From Paenibacillus sp. JCM 18996 (GTDB lineage: Bacteria > Bacillota > Bacilli > Paenibacillales > NBRC-103111), in contig BBFE01000037.1 of NCBI GenBank assembly GCA_001313085.1, positions 1 through 42,045 on the forward strand: a stretch of 42,045 nt of DNA, written 5' to 3'. A model generated the notes under the pieces. That model worked only from the letters and a program-made list of their open reading frames with translations. It ran no database searches and was not told the origin of the DNA. Both the position numbers and the translations under genes were made by a program. Each line of letters starts with the position of its first letter. Within the stretch, counting starts at the first letter, position 1. This document shows, piece by piece, positions 1 to 9,685 of this stretch.

Positions 1-65
1 TCTAATGAAGCGAAACTACAAAGCAATTAAAATATAGAGCGCATTGAGAGGAGCTCAACAAACAT

Positions 66-1752
66 ATGGGGAAATCCAAGATGAGAAGCGATATGATCAA
101 AAAAAAGGATTCGATCGCGCTCCGCACCGTTCTTTGTTAAGAGCGGCCGGAGTGAAGGAAGAGGATTTCGATAAACCGTTTATCGCGGTGTGCAACTCCT
201 ATATTGACATTGTGCCGGGTCACGTGCATTTGCAGGAGTTCGGTAAATTGGTGAAAGAAGCGATCCGCGAAGCGGGCGGGGTACCGTTCGAGTTCAATAC
301 GATCGGCGTCGACGACGGGATTGCGATGGGACATATCGGAATGCGCTATTCGCTGCCAAGCCGCGAGATTATTGCGGATTCCTTCGAGACTGTCGTCTCG
401 GCGCACTGGTTTGACGGAGCGGTATGTATCCCTAACTGCGATAAGATCACCCCGGGAATGATGATGGGTGCGCTGCGCGTGAACATTCCTACGATGTTTG
501 TGAGCGGCGGACCTATGAAAGCCGGAAAAGACAGGAACGGCAGATCGATTTCCCTGACGTCCGTATTTGAAGCGTCGGCGCTTATCAGTCGGCAAAATCG
601 ACGAGCAGACGCTGACAGAGCTGGAGCAGTACGGCTGTCCTACCTGCGGTTCCTGTTCGGGCATGTTCACAGCGAATTCCATGAACTGTCTGGCGGAGGG
701 CTTAGGTTTGGCGCTTCCGGGCAACGGTACGATTCTGGCTGTCGCACCTGAGCGCAGAGAATTTGTGAAACGTTCCGCGAAACAGCTGATGGAGCTGATC
801 AAGCTGGACATCAAGCCTCGCGATATCGTAACGATGGAAGCCATCGACAACGCTTTTGCTTTGGACATGGCGATGGGCGGTTCCACAAATACCGTGCTGC
901 ATACGTTGGCTCTGGTCCATGAAGCCGGCCTTGACTATCCGATCGAGCGTATCAATGAAGTGGCCAAACGCGTTCCGCATCTGGCCAAACTTGCTCCTGC
1001 CTCCGATCATCATATTGAAGACCTGCATAACGCCGGCGGCGTAAGCGCCATTATCAACGAGCTCCTGAAAAAAAGAAGGAGCCTTGAACGGGGAGTGCAT
1101 TACCGTTACAGGCAAGACTCTTGCCGAGAATGTGGCAGGCCATGAAATTCTGGACAAGAACGTAATTCGTCCGCTGGACAATCCGCACAGCCCGGAGGGA
1201 GGTTTGTCGGTATTATTCGGCAACCTGGCTCCTAACGGAGGCATCATTAAAGTGGGCGCTGTCGACAAAGAAGTGGGAGACCGCCATGTCGGCCCGGCTA
1301 TCTGCTTCAATTCCCAGGATGAAGCTTTGTATGGCATCGCCAACGGAAAAGTGAAGGAAGGCCATGTAGTCGTTATCCGTTACGAAGGACCCAAGGGCGG
1401 ACCGGGTATGCCGGAAATGCTGGCGCCAACTTCTCAGATCGTCGGTATGGGCCTAGGGGCAAAAGTCGGTTTGATCACGGACGGACGTTTCTCCGGCGCA
1501 TCCCGCGGAATTTCCGTAGGACATATCTCCCCTGAAGCCGCTGAAGGCGGCCCGATCGCTTTCATCGAAGACGGCGATATCATCGAGCTGGATTTGGCCA
1601 ACCGCAAGATCGAGCTGCAAATCTCCGACGAGGAGATGGAACGCCGCAGAGCGAACTGGCAGGGCTTTGAGCCGAAGGTGAAGACCGGCTACCTTGCGCG
1701 TTATTCCAAGCTGGTCACATCGGCTAACACCGGGGCGGTTATGAAAATTTAA
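66..1752 (+). CDS. ilvD: Dihydroxy-acid dehydratase IlvD (frameshifted in this sequence)
   Basis: Dehydrates 2,3-dihydroxy-3-methylbutanoate (or the pentanoate) to the 2-keto acid in valine, leucine and isoleucine synthesis, using an Fe-S cluster in the cytosol. The translation matches the whole family: [13 protein letters not shown] near the N-terminus, cluster cysteines in [18 protein letters not shown] and [11 protein letters not shown], and the C-terminus [18 protein letters not shown]. Length is about 560 residues, as usual. ATG at 66 follows GAGAGGAG; a second ATG lies at 81. Breaks: an A run of 8 at about 99 where 6 is needed, single G losses near 570 and 591, and an A run of 7 at about 1068 where 6 is needed. 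The family assignment is secure; the breaks look like sequencing errors. A terminator follows at once. The promoter lies outside the window. Confidence 0.93.
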
Positions 1753-1760
1753 TTGTAGGC

Positions 1761-1804
1761 AAAAAAACAGCGGGCCAACTCCTGGATGGCCGCTGTTTTT
1801 TTTG
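1761..1804 (+). terminator. Rho-independent terminator of ilvD
   Basis: The arm AAAAACAGCGG pairs with CCGCTGTTTTT around a loop that carries a further short CCA/TGG pairing, and a T run follows. It starts nine bases after the ilvD stop codon. Confidence 0.85.
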
Positions 1805-2151
1805 TGTGAAAATATTTCGTTGAACTAAGTTGCACAATTAAAATGCAGGCGGTTACGCATCGAGTAACTGTAAAAGGTCCCTCTAATCCGATTTGTTAGA
1901 TGTACGTATCGAATTTAACGGGATTTTCTGCCTGTAATTTGGCACTTTGACCATGCAGGAGACATTTCCCGCAACATTAACGGGAGTTTTTTCCCGCCAA
2001 ATGATTCTACAAAGCGCATTAGTGTAAAATTAGCAGGAGCTTTTCCTGTTCGTCTTGTCCGGCTTTGTGTTGGAGTGGCGGCCGTCCCATGCCGCGCCGA
2101 GGGTTGCGGTTCCATTCCGCGCGAGGGCTGCCATTACATGCGTCGGACATC
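1805..2151. other. Intergenic stretch without a convincing gene
   Basis: About 350 bases between the ilvD terminator and the stop of the next minus-strand gene. Open frames here have no good ribosome binding site and no family resemblance. Around 1967-2016 short CCCG/CGGG inverted repeats surround a T run (CCCGCAACATTAACGGG, then CCCG again after six Ts). These could form a hairpin downstream of the minus-strand gene, but the fit to a terminator is loose. Confidence 0.4.
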
Positions 2152-2406
2152 CTACTCGTCGTGAGTGTCATGGTCCGCGGGGAATTCACGCGATCTGCCT
2201 GCATGAAGCTCGCGGTTCTCGTAGCTGTACGTATTCGGCGGTCTTTGGTCCTCGCGCCATGGAGTGCTCTTTCCGAGTGACTCTGCCGGCAGGGATGACC
2301 GGTAAGGCCCCTCGGGAAACTCCTCCGCCGTCAGGTCGTTGCGCTGGGACTCCACCGTAGAGAGGTCTGTATATGGTCTGCAATCTTCTTCGAGAAAATC
2401 GTTCAT
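2152..2406 (-). CDS. Small conserved acidic protein of unknown function
   Basis: 84 residues, rich in Glu, Asp, Arg and Pro, with no membrane segment and no known catalytic motif. On the minus strand AAGGAG stands about nine bases before the ATG, which supports a real gene. The segment VESQRNDLTAEEFPEGPYR and the tail DHDTHDE resemble a short cytosolic protein I recall from Paenibacillus and Bacillus genomes, but I cannot name it. It probably follows the DUF3055-like gene at 2458-2754 on the same strand, 51 bases downstream. Function unknown. Confidence 0.65.
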   Translation of the reverse strand: MNDFLEEDCRPYTDLSTVESQRNDLTAEEFPEGPYRSSLPAESLGKSTPWREDQRPPNTYSYENRELHAGRSREFPADHDTHDE

Positions 2407-2457
2407 GGCAAGAAGCTCCTTAACGGATTTACAATCTTACCATAGCCACAAGCAGGA

Positions 2458-2754
2458 TTAAATATCCGTAAAGTTAATGACGCCCACGATTTCAGCCAGA
2501 AATTGGCCCAATTCTTCCGCTTCCTCTTCTGTCAGCTTATATACATGTTCCAGGTAGCCTTCCTCTTGCAGGTCATCGGGGCCGATCAGTGCCGTTTTGT
2601 ACGACTGTAGGTCCGTTACCAGCTTTTTTTCCCGTAAAATCGGTTGGTTGAAGTGACTGCCAGGTCAAACCGACGGAGCGATTCTCCGACAAAGCACACG
2701 TATCGGGTGGTGGTTTCTTCAGTAGTATCATATAAAAAAATCGAAATCGGACAT
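2458..2754 (-). CDS. DUF3055 (SAV0927-like) family protein, frameshifted
   Basis: Reading the minus strand from the ATG at 2754 (GGAG seven bases upstream) and correcting two A/T runs gives about 97 residues. The start is MSDFDFLYDTTEETTTRYV, the middle is ALIGPDDLQEEGYLEHVY, and the end is the acidic helix LTEEEAEELGQFLAEIVGV. The order of segments matches the small DUF3055 family of Firmicutes, whose function is unknown. Breaks: a T run of 7 where 6 is needed at about 2736, and an A run of 7 where 5 is needed at about 2626 (minus-strand sense). No uninterrupted frame covers it, so automatic callers may miss it. Family name from memory; gene reality is well supported. Confidence 0.65.
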
Positions 2755-2842
2755 TTGATCACTCCATTACAGGGTTATTATCGATTGAAATCCGTTATTG
2801 TTTTAGTATACCACGGGACGGGGAGCCAGCCAAAGATTGGTG

Positions 2843-2872
2843 TTGCCTTGTTTAGAGGCTGTATGCTATAAT
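2843..2872 (+). promoter_or_regulatory. Sigma-A type promoter for the HRDC gene
   Basis: TTGCCT (2843-2848), an 18-base spacer and a perfect TATAAT (2867-2872). Transcription would begin near 2879, just before the hairpin at 2899-2941 and about 100 bases before the GTG start. Confidence 0.6.
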
Positions 2873-2898
2873 ATAAGTAATTTCAAAACTCGCAGAGG

Positions 2899-2941
2899 AA
2901 GCACCTCACTTACGCTTAAGCGTCGGAGAGGTGCTTTTTTT
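2899..2941 (+). terminator. Terminator-like hairpin in the leader of the HRDC gene
   Basis: GCACCTC (2901-2907) pairs with GAGGTGC (2928-2934), and an inner palindrome ACGCTTAAGCGT extends the stem. A run of eight Ts follows. The T run lies on the plus-strand 3' side, so it would stop the transcript from the promoter at 2843-2872 only about 20 bases after initiation. That placement suggests attenuation instead of ordinary gene-end termination. Confidence 0.65.
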
Positions 2942-2981
2942 TGTTTTGGAACATATCCATTATCACAAGGAGGAACATAAG

Positions 2982-3993
2982 GTGAATTTATTTTTTTCTG
3001 AACACGCTGGAAAAGAAGGTGGATGAAGAGAGGGTGCAGACGGCACAAGTCAGCATAGGCGAGGATGAGGGCGACTGGTTTCTGCACTGGAACGACGCCG
3101 ATGCAGAAGGCAGGACGGTTCAAGACAATTGGTATCGGGGCGGCAGGTGGGACGAGCTGCTCGCCGTGCTCAGGGAAAGGGTTGCCGAGAAAGTGGCGGA
3201 AGGCTATTTTCCTATGGTCGGAAGCCTCGTGGATAGAGCGGCTGCTCCTTCCGATAAAGCGCGGTTTACCCAAATGCTTCTTTGCTTCAGCGAGCTTCAC
3301 AGCAATGAAGAGCTGTTTCAGCAGCTGCGGCTGTGGAGAAGAGACCAAGCGGTCAAGGAGAGCAAATCCGCGTTTATTTTGGCCACGAACAGCGTGTTAA
3401 GAATGATCAGCGCTTTTGTACCGCACAGCACGGACGAATTGATGCAAATTCCAGGATTCGGTCCTTTGAAAACGAAATTATACGGGGACGAGCTAATCCG
3501 GATTACAAGCGCTTATCCTCAAGCTGGGCCTTTCCCGCTGGATTGGGTGGCGAAACAGGTCGAGCCTTCGCAGCTGGAGAACTGGTTCAAGACGCAGCAG
3601 CAGCTCAAGTACAAGCAGGAATACGATAAGAAAACGACAAAGCGAACGATACTTGAAGGGCTGTCTCAAGGCAAATCAATCGACGGCTTGCTTGAGCTTG
3701 TATCGGTGACGCGGCGGGAACTGCTGCAATTGGTGGAAGAGTTGGACAAGGAGGGGTACGATCTCAGCAGCCTGGTGGAGGTTGAGCTTCAATCGGTGCC
3801 GGATGATGAGCAGCTGCGGGCGTGGAACGCTTTCGCGGAACAAGGAGACCGCTATCTGAAGCCAGTACTGGCTTGCGTCTACTCGGAGGAGCAGCTGGCT
3901 AACCAGTCTACCGAGAAAATGTACGAATGGCTGCGGCTTCTGCGTATCAAATTCCGCAAGTCCAACGGAGCTGCGGCCGTACAGGCCGGTTAG
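2982..3993 (+). CDS. HRDC domain-containing protein
   Basis: About 336 residues. GTG start at 2982 preceded by AAGGAGG with eight bases of spacing; the opening reads MNLFFLNTLEKKVDEERVQ after removing one T from the 7-T run near 2991. The middle (around residues 120-185) is an HRDC-like helical domain with the hallmark LMQIPGFGPLKTKLYG, as found at the C-terminus of RecQ and RNase D, where it binds nucleic acid. The C-terminal third holds a helix-turn-helix-like segment (LEGLSQGKSIDGLLELVSVTR). Stand-alone HRDC proteins with this layout are common in Bacillales; I infer a nucleic-acid-binding role. No helicase motifs are present. Confidence 0.75.
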
Positions 3994-4027
3994 AAATTAA
4001 TAATAAGTAAGGACATTATGACCAGGA

Positions 4028-4071
4028 AGACCGCCTCCTTTAATAAGAAATGAGAGACGGTATTTTTTGGA
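4028..4071 (+). terminator. Possible terminator after the HRDC gene
   Basis: ACCGCCTC and GAGAGACGGT can pair imperfectly, followed by A and six Ts. Stem quality is modest. Confidence 0.4.
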
Positions 4072-4145
4072 AATATAAGAATAGTTGAGAAAATATCTGG
4101 GGAGAACCGCATTCATATGGTTTCCCCTTTTTTTCAGCATTAAAG

Positions 4146-4193
4146 GAAAGTTTAAAATTCGTTAGAGAAATAAAGGCGAGATGAAAATTTCTT
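4146..4193 (+). repeat. Diverged half-copy of the interspersed element
   Basis: GAAAGTTTAA, about 15 variable bases, then TAAAGGCGAGATGAAAATTTCTT. The two full copies at 26514 and 35330 have GAAAGTTTAA, the same spacing and TAAAGCGAAATGAAACTTTCTT. Only the first stem region is recognisable and its pairing has one mismatch. It sits in the otherwise gene-free stretch 4072-4361 upstream of the ABC genes. Confidence 0.45.
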
Positions 4194-4361
4194 GTTTGAA
4201 TTTGAGAGAAAGGCATACTTTCTGCTCGCAAGCTAAGTTAGCGCACGAGAGCTTAATTATAATTTTTTTCTGTACATATCAACCATCCCGGTTTTAGTGT
4301 ATGATGGGAAATAAATCCAATCTGTTGCAGAACAGCGACGAATAGGGGGCCTAAAATTATA

Positions 4362-6084
4362 ATGTCATGGCTGCTTCAGTATCTGGTTCCTGTCAAAGGC
4401 CGAATGGTAATCCTGTTACTTCTTCTGTTGTGTACGACACGCTCCAGCTCATCAATCCGCGGATTGTCCAGCAATTCATTGACACCGCAGCCGCAAAAGG
4501 AGCTGTCGCGAGTCTATTGGGGCTCGCCGGACTGTATCTCGTCATTGCGGTTTGCAACCAACTTCTCTCAGTGCTGATGAGCTACCTTGGAAATGACGTG
4601 GCGTGGCGGGCCACCAATCAGCTTAGGTCTGATTTACTCAAACATTGCCTTGGGCTCGACATGCGCTTCCATAATCTCAAAACGCCCGGAGAAATGATTG
4701 AGCGTGTGGATGGCGACGTCACCAACTTGTCGAATTTCTTCGCGATGTTTCTTGTGCAAATCGTAGGAAGCTTTATTCTTCTTGCAGGGATTCTGGGCTT
4801 TATGTTTACATACAATTGGCCGATCGCCACCGTTATGACGGTGTTCACCTGCGTTTCCATCGGCGTTATGATGATTATCCGTGACCTGGGCGTGAACAGT
4901 TCACAGACGGAACGTCAAGCCAGCGCTACCTTATTCGGCCTAATTGAGGAACGTATCGCAGGCATAGAAGATGTGCAGGCCAATGGAAGTGTTCCGTATG
5001 TCATAAACCGCTTCCATAGAGCCATGCGCACTGTGTTCCTGAACGGCCGTAAAGCATGGATGCTGCGCGTAGTCCCTTGGAACGCCACCGTAGTGCTTTT
5101 TACCGTTGCCGTGACGGTGGTCTTGCTGATGGGTGTCCACTTTTATCTGACAGGCAAAGTCTCCCTCGGAACACTGTTTCTCTTTTTTCAATACACTCAA
5201 ATGTTGAACGAACCGATTGAACAACTGGGCAACCAGATGCAGGAGTTCCAGAAGGCCAAGTCCGGCATGCGCCGCTCCCGCGAGCTTATGGGCCTTAGGA
5301 GTGAGATTGCGGACGGCGGGAACGAAACGCTTCCACAAGGAGCTCTCGGTGTCGAGTTCAAACATGTAAACTTCAGCTATAACAAGGATATTCCTGTATT
5401 GCACGATATTCATTTCTCGCTGCAGCCTGGCGAACGGCTTGGCATTGTAGGGCGTACCGGCAGCGGCAAGTCCAGTATCAGCCGTCTGCTGCTGCGTCTT
5501 TATAACATCGACAGCGGATCGATTCGTGTGGGCGGCGCAGATATTCAGACATTGCGGTTGGAAGCACTGTACCGTCGAGTGGGTATGGTCACGCAGGATG
5601 TCCAGCTGTTTGACGGTACGCTCAGAGATAATCTGACGCTGTTCAACAGCGCCGTGCCGGAACAAACGATTCTCGAGACCATAGGGAAGCTGGGGCTGCG
5701 GCAGTGGATTGACGGTCTGCCTCAAGGATTGGACACTGATTTGTCGGCGGGGGGAGCCTCCTTGTCTGCAGGCGAGGCGCAGCTGTTTGCGTTGACGCGT
5801 GTGTTTTTTTAACCCAACCCAGCTTGTCATTCTGGATGAACCATCCTCGCGGCTCGATGCCGCTACCGAAGCGAGATTGCAAAAACGCCGTGGACCAACT
5901 GATGGAAAACTGCACCGGGATTGTGATTGCGCACCGATTGTCCACGCTCGAAAGAGTAGACAAAATCATGGTTCTTGGTGATGGACGCATTCTGGAGTTC
6001 GATGATCGAGAGGCTTTGGCACAGGATCCGGCAACTCACTACGCTCAGCTGCTGAGAACCGGGAGACAGGAGGAGTTGGCATGA
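4362..6084 (+). CDS. ABC exporter half-transporter 1 (membrane plus ATPase)
   Basis: An ABC exporter subunit: about six membrane helices (roughly residues 1-310), then an ATP-binding domain with Walker A GRTGSGKSS, Q-loop region VGMVTQDVQLFDGTLRDN, a degenerate signature LSAGEAQ, Walker B LVILDEPSS and the switch histidine in IAHRLST. ATG at 4362 follows AGGGGG. Breaks: one base lost near 4430, a T run of 7 instead of 6 near 5808, and an A run of 5 instead of 4 near 5880. The stop overlaps the start of the next gene (ATGA at 6081-6084), so the two are translated together. The pair probably forms a heterodimer; substrate unknown (peptide, lipid or drug). Confidence 0.85.
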
Positions 6085-7876
6085 CAGTTGGCAGGTTTAT
6101 AGTGCGTCTGCTTCGATTTCGGCTGTCGCTGTTTTTTGATAAATGGACTGTTATGGGGAGTGTTTCACTCCATGCCGGTGTTGATTGGCCTTGGCATGCA
6201 GTGGTTCTTCAATCGGGCGACCAGCCAATCTGACAACTATCTTTGGCTGGCGATACCGCTCATAGCCGTGGCCCTCGTCAGGTTTTCCAGAGTAGGTCTG
6301 TTCTTCATCGCATTTTACAAATGGGTGACGTATATCTACCACTTGCAAGCAATTTTACGCAGCAACATGCTGGCCGGCATTATGCGTTGGCCTGGCCGCA
6401 ACCTGCCTGCATCTCCAGGCGAAGCCATGACGCGCTTCCGTGAAGATGTAGACGAAGTTGTGGAATATGTGGAATCATGGGTCGACTTTTGGGGACGGTT
6501 GGCCTATGCTATCGTTTCCGTCGTAGTTATGGCAAAAAAAATTAACTGGCAAATAACCGCCGTTGCCATTCTCCCTCTTGTGGTCGTCACCCTGTTGAAC
6601 AATTTATCCGGAAATCGGGCCAGAAGGTATAGTCGGTTAAACCGTGAAGCGACGGGCCGAATTACCGGATTTATCGCTGAAACGTTTAGTGCAGTGCAAG
6701 CGGTGAAGTTGGGACAAGCGGAGGACCATGTGCTGGCCCGATTTACTAGATTAAACGAAGAACGCAGGCAGGCGGCCCTCAAAGATAATATGTTCAAGCA
6801 GTGGATGCAGTCTCTAAACCACCATGTGCTCAGCATCTGCACCGGTGCCATTTTGTTGATGTGTGCATCCGAGATGCAGGCAGGACGCTTTACCGTTGGC
6901 GACTTTGCCCTGTTCACGTCGTACTTGTCCACGTTCGCTTTCAGTATTTCGCTGTTCGGCTATATGGTTTTCCAACATAAGAGGTTGAGAGTAGCGCTTG
7001 ACAGGATGCGGATTCTGTTCCGTCCGGGCGAGGAGGATCGAATTGTGGAATCTCGTGACATACACCTTTATGGAGAACCGCCGGATGTACCGGAACGTAA
7101 TACGAGCAGAGAGGAACCTTTTCGCAGGCTGGAAGTTAAGAACCTGACGTATTCATATCCGAATTCAGAGAACGGTATCAAGGATATCAGCTTCCGGGTG
7201 GACCGCGGTGAGTTCTTGGTTATCACCGGGCGGATCGGCTCGGGTAAATCGACCTTGGTGCGGACACTTCTGGGGCTCTTGCCCAAGACATGCGGAACCA
7301 TTGATTGGAACGGTTCGGCGGTCGACAATCCTGCCGGATTTCTGGTGCCCCCAAGAACAGCATACACGCCGCAGGTGCCGCGTCTGTTTAGCGATCCGCT
7401 GAGGGAAAACATTACTTTGGGAACTCAAGAGAATCCGAATTCGCTCGGCCGCGCCATTCGATTGGCTGTAATGGAAAAAAGACATTGAAGACCTCGAACA
7501 AGGGCTCGATACGTTTGTCGGTCCGCGGGGTGTAATGCTGTCCGGCGGCCAAATCCAACGCGCTGCCGCAGCAAGAATGATGCTCACACAATCGGATTTA
7601 CTGATCTTTGATGATTTATCCAGCGCACTTGACGTGGAGACGGAGAAGCTGCTCTGGGACCGGCTGTTCGAGGAACGCGGCGTTACCTGCATCGCGGTAT
7701 CTCATCGTAAAGAAGTGCTCGAACGAGCGGATCATATTATCGTGATGAAGGAAGGCCGCATTGAAGCGGAGGGCACTCTGTCCGAGCTGCTCACAACCAG
7801 CACGGAAATGCAGTTATTGTGGCAAGGGGAAGGGCCGCAGGTTAAGGAACAGGTTCAGCAGGCACTTGGATCATAG
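6081..7876 (+). CDS. ABC exporter half-transporter 2 (membrane plus ATPase)
   Basis: Partner of the upstream subunit, with GGAGG before an ATG that overlaps its stop. N-terminal membrane domain, then Walker [10 protein letters not shown], a canonical signature LSGGQIQR, a Walker B ending FDDLSS and a switch histidine in VSHRKE. The catalytic glutamate after Walker B is replaced by Asp (DD instead of DE), while the partner keeps DE but has the odd signature. That is the classic arrangement of a heterodimer with one competent and one degenerate ATP site. Breaks: a T run of 6 instead of 5 near 6132 and an A run of 6 instead of 5 near 7475. About 600 residues. Confidence 0.86.
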
Positions 7877-7948
7877 GCAAAAAAGCCAAAAAATCCCTTT
7901 AAGACTTGGATTCTTGCTATTAATTATTTTTTTGCGAGGTAGGGCTGC

Positions 7949-8888
7949 TCACAGCCAATCCTTCTTCTTGAACAAAATATACATGCCGGCGCCCACCAGC
8001 AGCATAAAAGAAAGTACAATAATTCCGCCCAAAGGATGGTGCATCAAAGGAACATCCTCGACGTTCATTCCATAGACCCCTGTAATGAAGGTCAGCGGCA
8101 TGAATATTGTCGTCAGCGCGGTAAATACTCTCATAATCTGGTTTGCCTGATTGTTCAGGCTAGACTGGTACGCCTCGCGCAGGTTGCCCATCAGATCGCG
8201 CAGCGTCTCGAACGTTTCGGCGATTTTTTACGGCATTTTCCAGAGTGTCGCCGAAATATTTTTTGCAGCTGGGGATTGATCAGGCGCAAGTCCCTTTTGT
8301 TGAGGGACGCGATAACTTCCTTTTGCGGCATGAGCACCTTGCGAAGCCACAGAATCTCGCCCCGGAGACCGATAATTTCGTTCAAGTGGGATTTTTTTTG
8401 GTGGACAGCAGAATATCTTCTTCGAGCTTTTCGATTTTATCTTCAATCCGATCGCCCACAATAACGTAGTGTCTACAATCAAGTCGATCAAATGATACAG
8501 AAACCGGTCGGGACTATCAACCTCCTCCTCCCACAGAAGGGGCTTCAAGGAACGGATTTCGTTGATTTTCTGCTTGGTGACCGTAATAATGAAATGCCTT
8601 CCAAGAAAAAAATATTAAGAGACCGGAGGAAAATTTCCTCGTCATCAAAACGGATGCTGTTCATAACAATAAAATAATGGTTATCGTAAGTTTCAATCTT
8701 CGGTCGCTGCTCCTCGTCGCTGATGCAATCTTCCACTTCGAGTTCGTGTATATGGAACAGAGGCTGAAGAATCTCGAGGTCCTCTACGGAAGCATCGATC
8801 CAATAAAAGCCGGAATCCGCGGCCGCACTGTATGTGTGACGTCTTCCACCAACGTGAAAACGCCGTTTTGTACCCAACGTGCCTTCAT
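7949..8888 (-). CDS. corA: CorA-family divalent metal ion transporter (heavily frameshifted)
   Basis: Mg2+/Co2+ transporter of the CorA/MIT family. A large N-terminal cytoplasmic domain is followed by two C-terminal membrane helices with the signature YGMN between them (ITGVYGMNVEDVP) and a basic end FKKKDWL. The start is taken at the ATG at 8888, beginning MKARWVQNGVFTLVEDV, with GGGTG about nine bases before it; the frame is open further upstream (to 9047), but that extension does not look like CorA. Six breaks: single-base losses near 8825 and 8470, and A/T runs too long near 8610, 8393, 8262 and 8225. With these corrected the protein is about 313 residues, normal for the family. Confidence 0.83.
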
Positions 8889-9021
8889 TTCCTTCCACAC
8901 CCTTTCAATTCTGCGGTATTTCATTTCATGCATGGGAGGACAAGCGTCCGGCAGGCAGACGTAAATCGCCAAAGCCCGAGCAGGAAGCTTATCAATGTGG
9001 GGATCAGCCGGCACGTCTATA

Positions 9022-9123
9022 TTATGGGTATAAACGTATGGAGACATACCGACTGCATCCGCGTTCTATTAAGCTGTACGATAGAAAAGTTGAACTGCAA
9101 CTTTTCGGTCGGTCGCCTTCCAT
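9022..9123 (-). CDS. Possible 33-residue leader ORF upstream of corA
   Basis: An ATG at 9123 (minus strand) follows GGGGTG by about eight bases and opens a frame of 33 codons starting MEGDRPKSCSS. It lies downstream of the minus-strand promoter at 9164-9192 and upstream of corA. A perfect inverted repeat (GAAAAGTTG/CAACTTTTC) falls inside it. No family is recognised. It could be a leader peptide, a chance ORF in a structured leader, or a fragment broken by sequence errors. Confidence 0.25.
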   Translation of the reverse strand: MEGDRPKSCSSTFLSYSLIERGCSRYVSIRLYP

Positions 9124-9163
9124 ACGATAAACACCCCTTTTTGGTCAAATGAAACACCTGTCT

Positions 9164-9192
9164 AGTATAAACCTTCAATTTTGACACTTCAA
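9164..9192 (-). promoter_or_regulatory. Minus-strand promoter, probably for corA
   Basis: On the minus strand TTGAAG, a 17-base spacer and TATACT. It would start a transcript near 9157 with an untranslated or leader region of about 270 bases before corA. The stretch 8889-9347 holds no other supported gene. Confidence 0.5.
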
Positions 9193-9347
9193 GAGGAATT
9201 TAAGTTGCGACAAACGATAAAAAATCGGCTCCTTGAGCTATTTTATGCTATATTGGCCGGTTCTGTTCATTCACACCCGGAGCGGCGCATTTTCTTTATG
9301 TTTCTAAGGCTTGCACACGGGGGGAAATCAGTTTTTTTAAACGCATC

Positions 9348-9376
9348 TTGACGAAACCCGCTTTATCCATTAACAT
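9348..9376 (+). promoter_or_regulatory. Promoter of the SAM-riboswitch methionine operon
   Basis: TTGACG, 17-base spacer, TAACAT; the S-box begins about 35 bases downstream. Confidence 0.65.
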
Positions 9377-9410
9377 GAGAGTAACCGTTAGAACAATTGA
9401 ATAGTTACAG

Positions 9411-9516
9411 CTCTTATCAAGAGTAGGTGGAGGGACTAGCCCAATGACACCCGGCAACCGGCGTTTACGCACGGTGCTAATTCTTGCGGAGCTTTACGCT
9501 TCTGGGAGATGAGAGA
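9411..9516 (+). ncRNA. SAM-I (S-box) riboswitch
   Basis: Matches the S-box core: P1 strand CTCTTATC with AAGAGTAGGTGGAGGGA, then GCCCAATGACACCCGGCAACC, GGTGCTAATTCTTGCGG and the closing GATGAGAG. In this family bound S-adenosylmethionine favours the downstream terminator and shuts off the operon. The terminator at 9547-9580 fits that layout, and the following genes make methionine precursors. Confidence 0.95.
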
Positions 9517-9546
9517 GGTTCACGACATCGACCGGATTTTCCTGTG

Positions 9547-9580
9547 GCCTTTCTCGTTTTTTTGAGAAAGGCTTTTTTTT
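9547..9580 (+). terminator. Riboswitch-controlled terminator
   Basis: GCCTTTCTC (9547-9555) pairs with GAGAAAGGC (9564-9572), followed by eight Ts. It lies 31 bases after the S-box closing stem and about 105 bases before metA. Confidence 0.9.
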
Positions 9581-9685
9581 GCTGTTTCGGAGCTGAGCGC
9601 ACATGACTTGATTTAAGTCCCGAAGCGGAGCCCGCCTTGATGGGTGGGTTGAATTTTTTACTAAACCTCTGAAGGAGTGACCCTA

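Noticed and set aside
137..886. Long minus-strand open frame opposite ilvD
   Set aside because: It is an antisense shadow of ilvD: no ribosome site, no family match, and ilvD is conserved along its whole length.
8784..9047. N-terminal extension of corA to an ATG at 9047
   Set aside because: The added residues (MSPYVYTHNIDVPADPH...) do not look like CorA and have no clear ribosome site. The start at 8888 gives normal family length.
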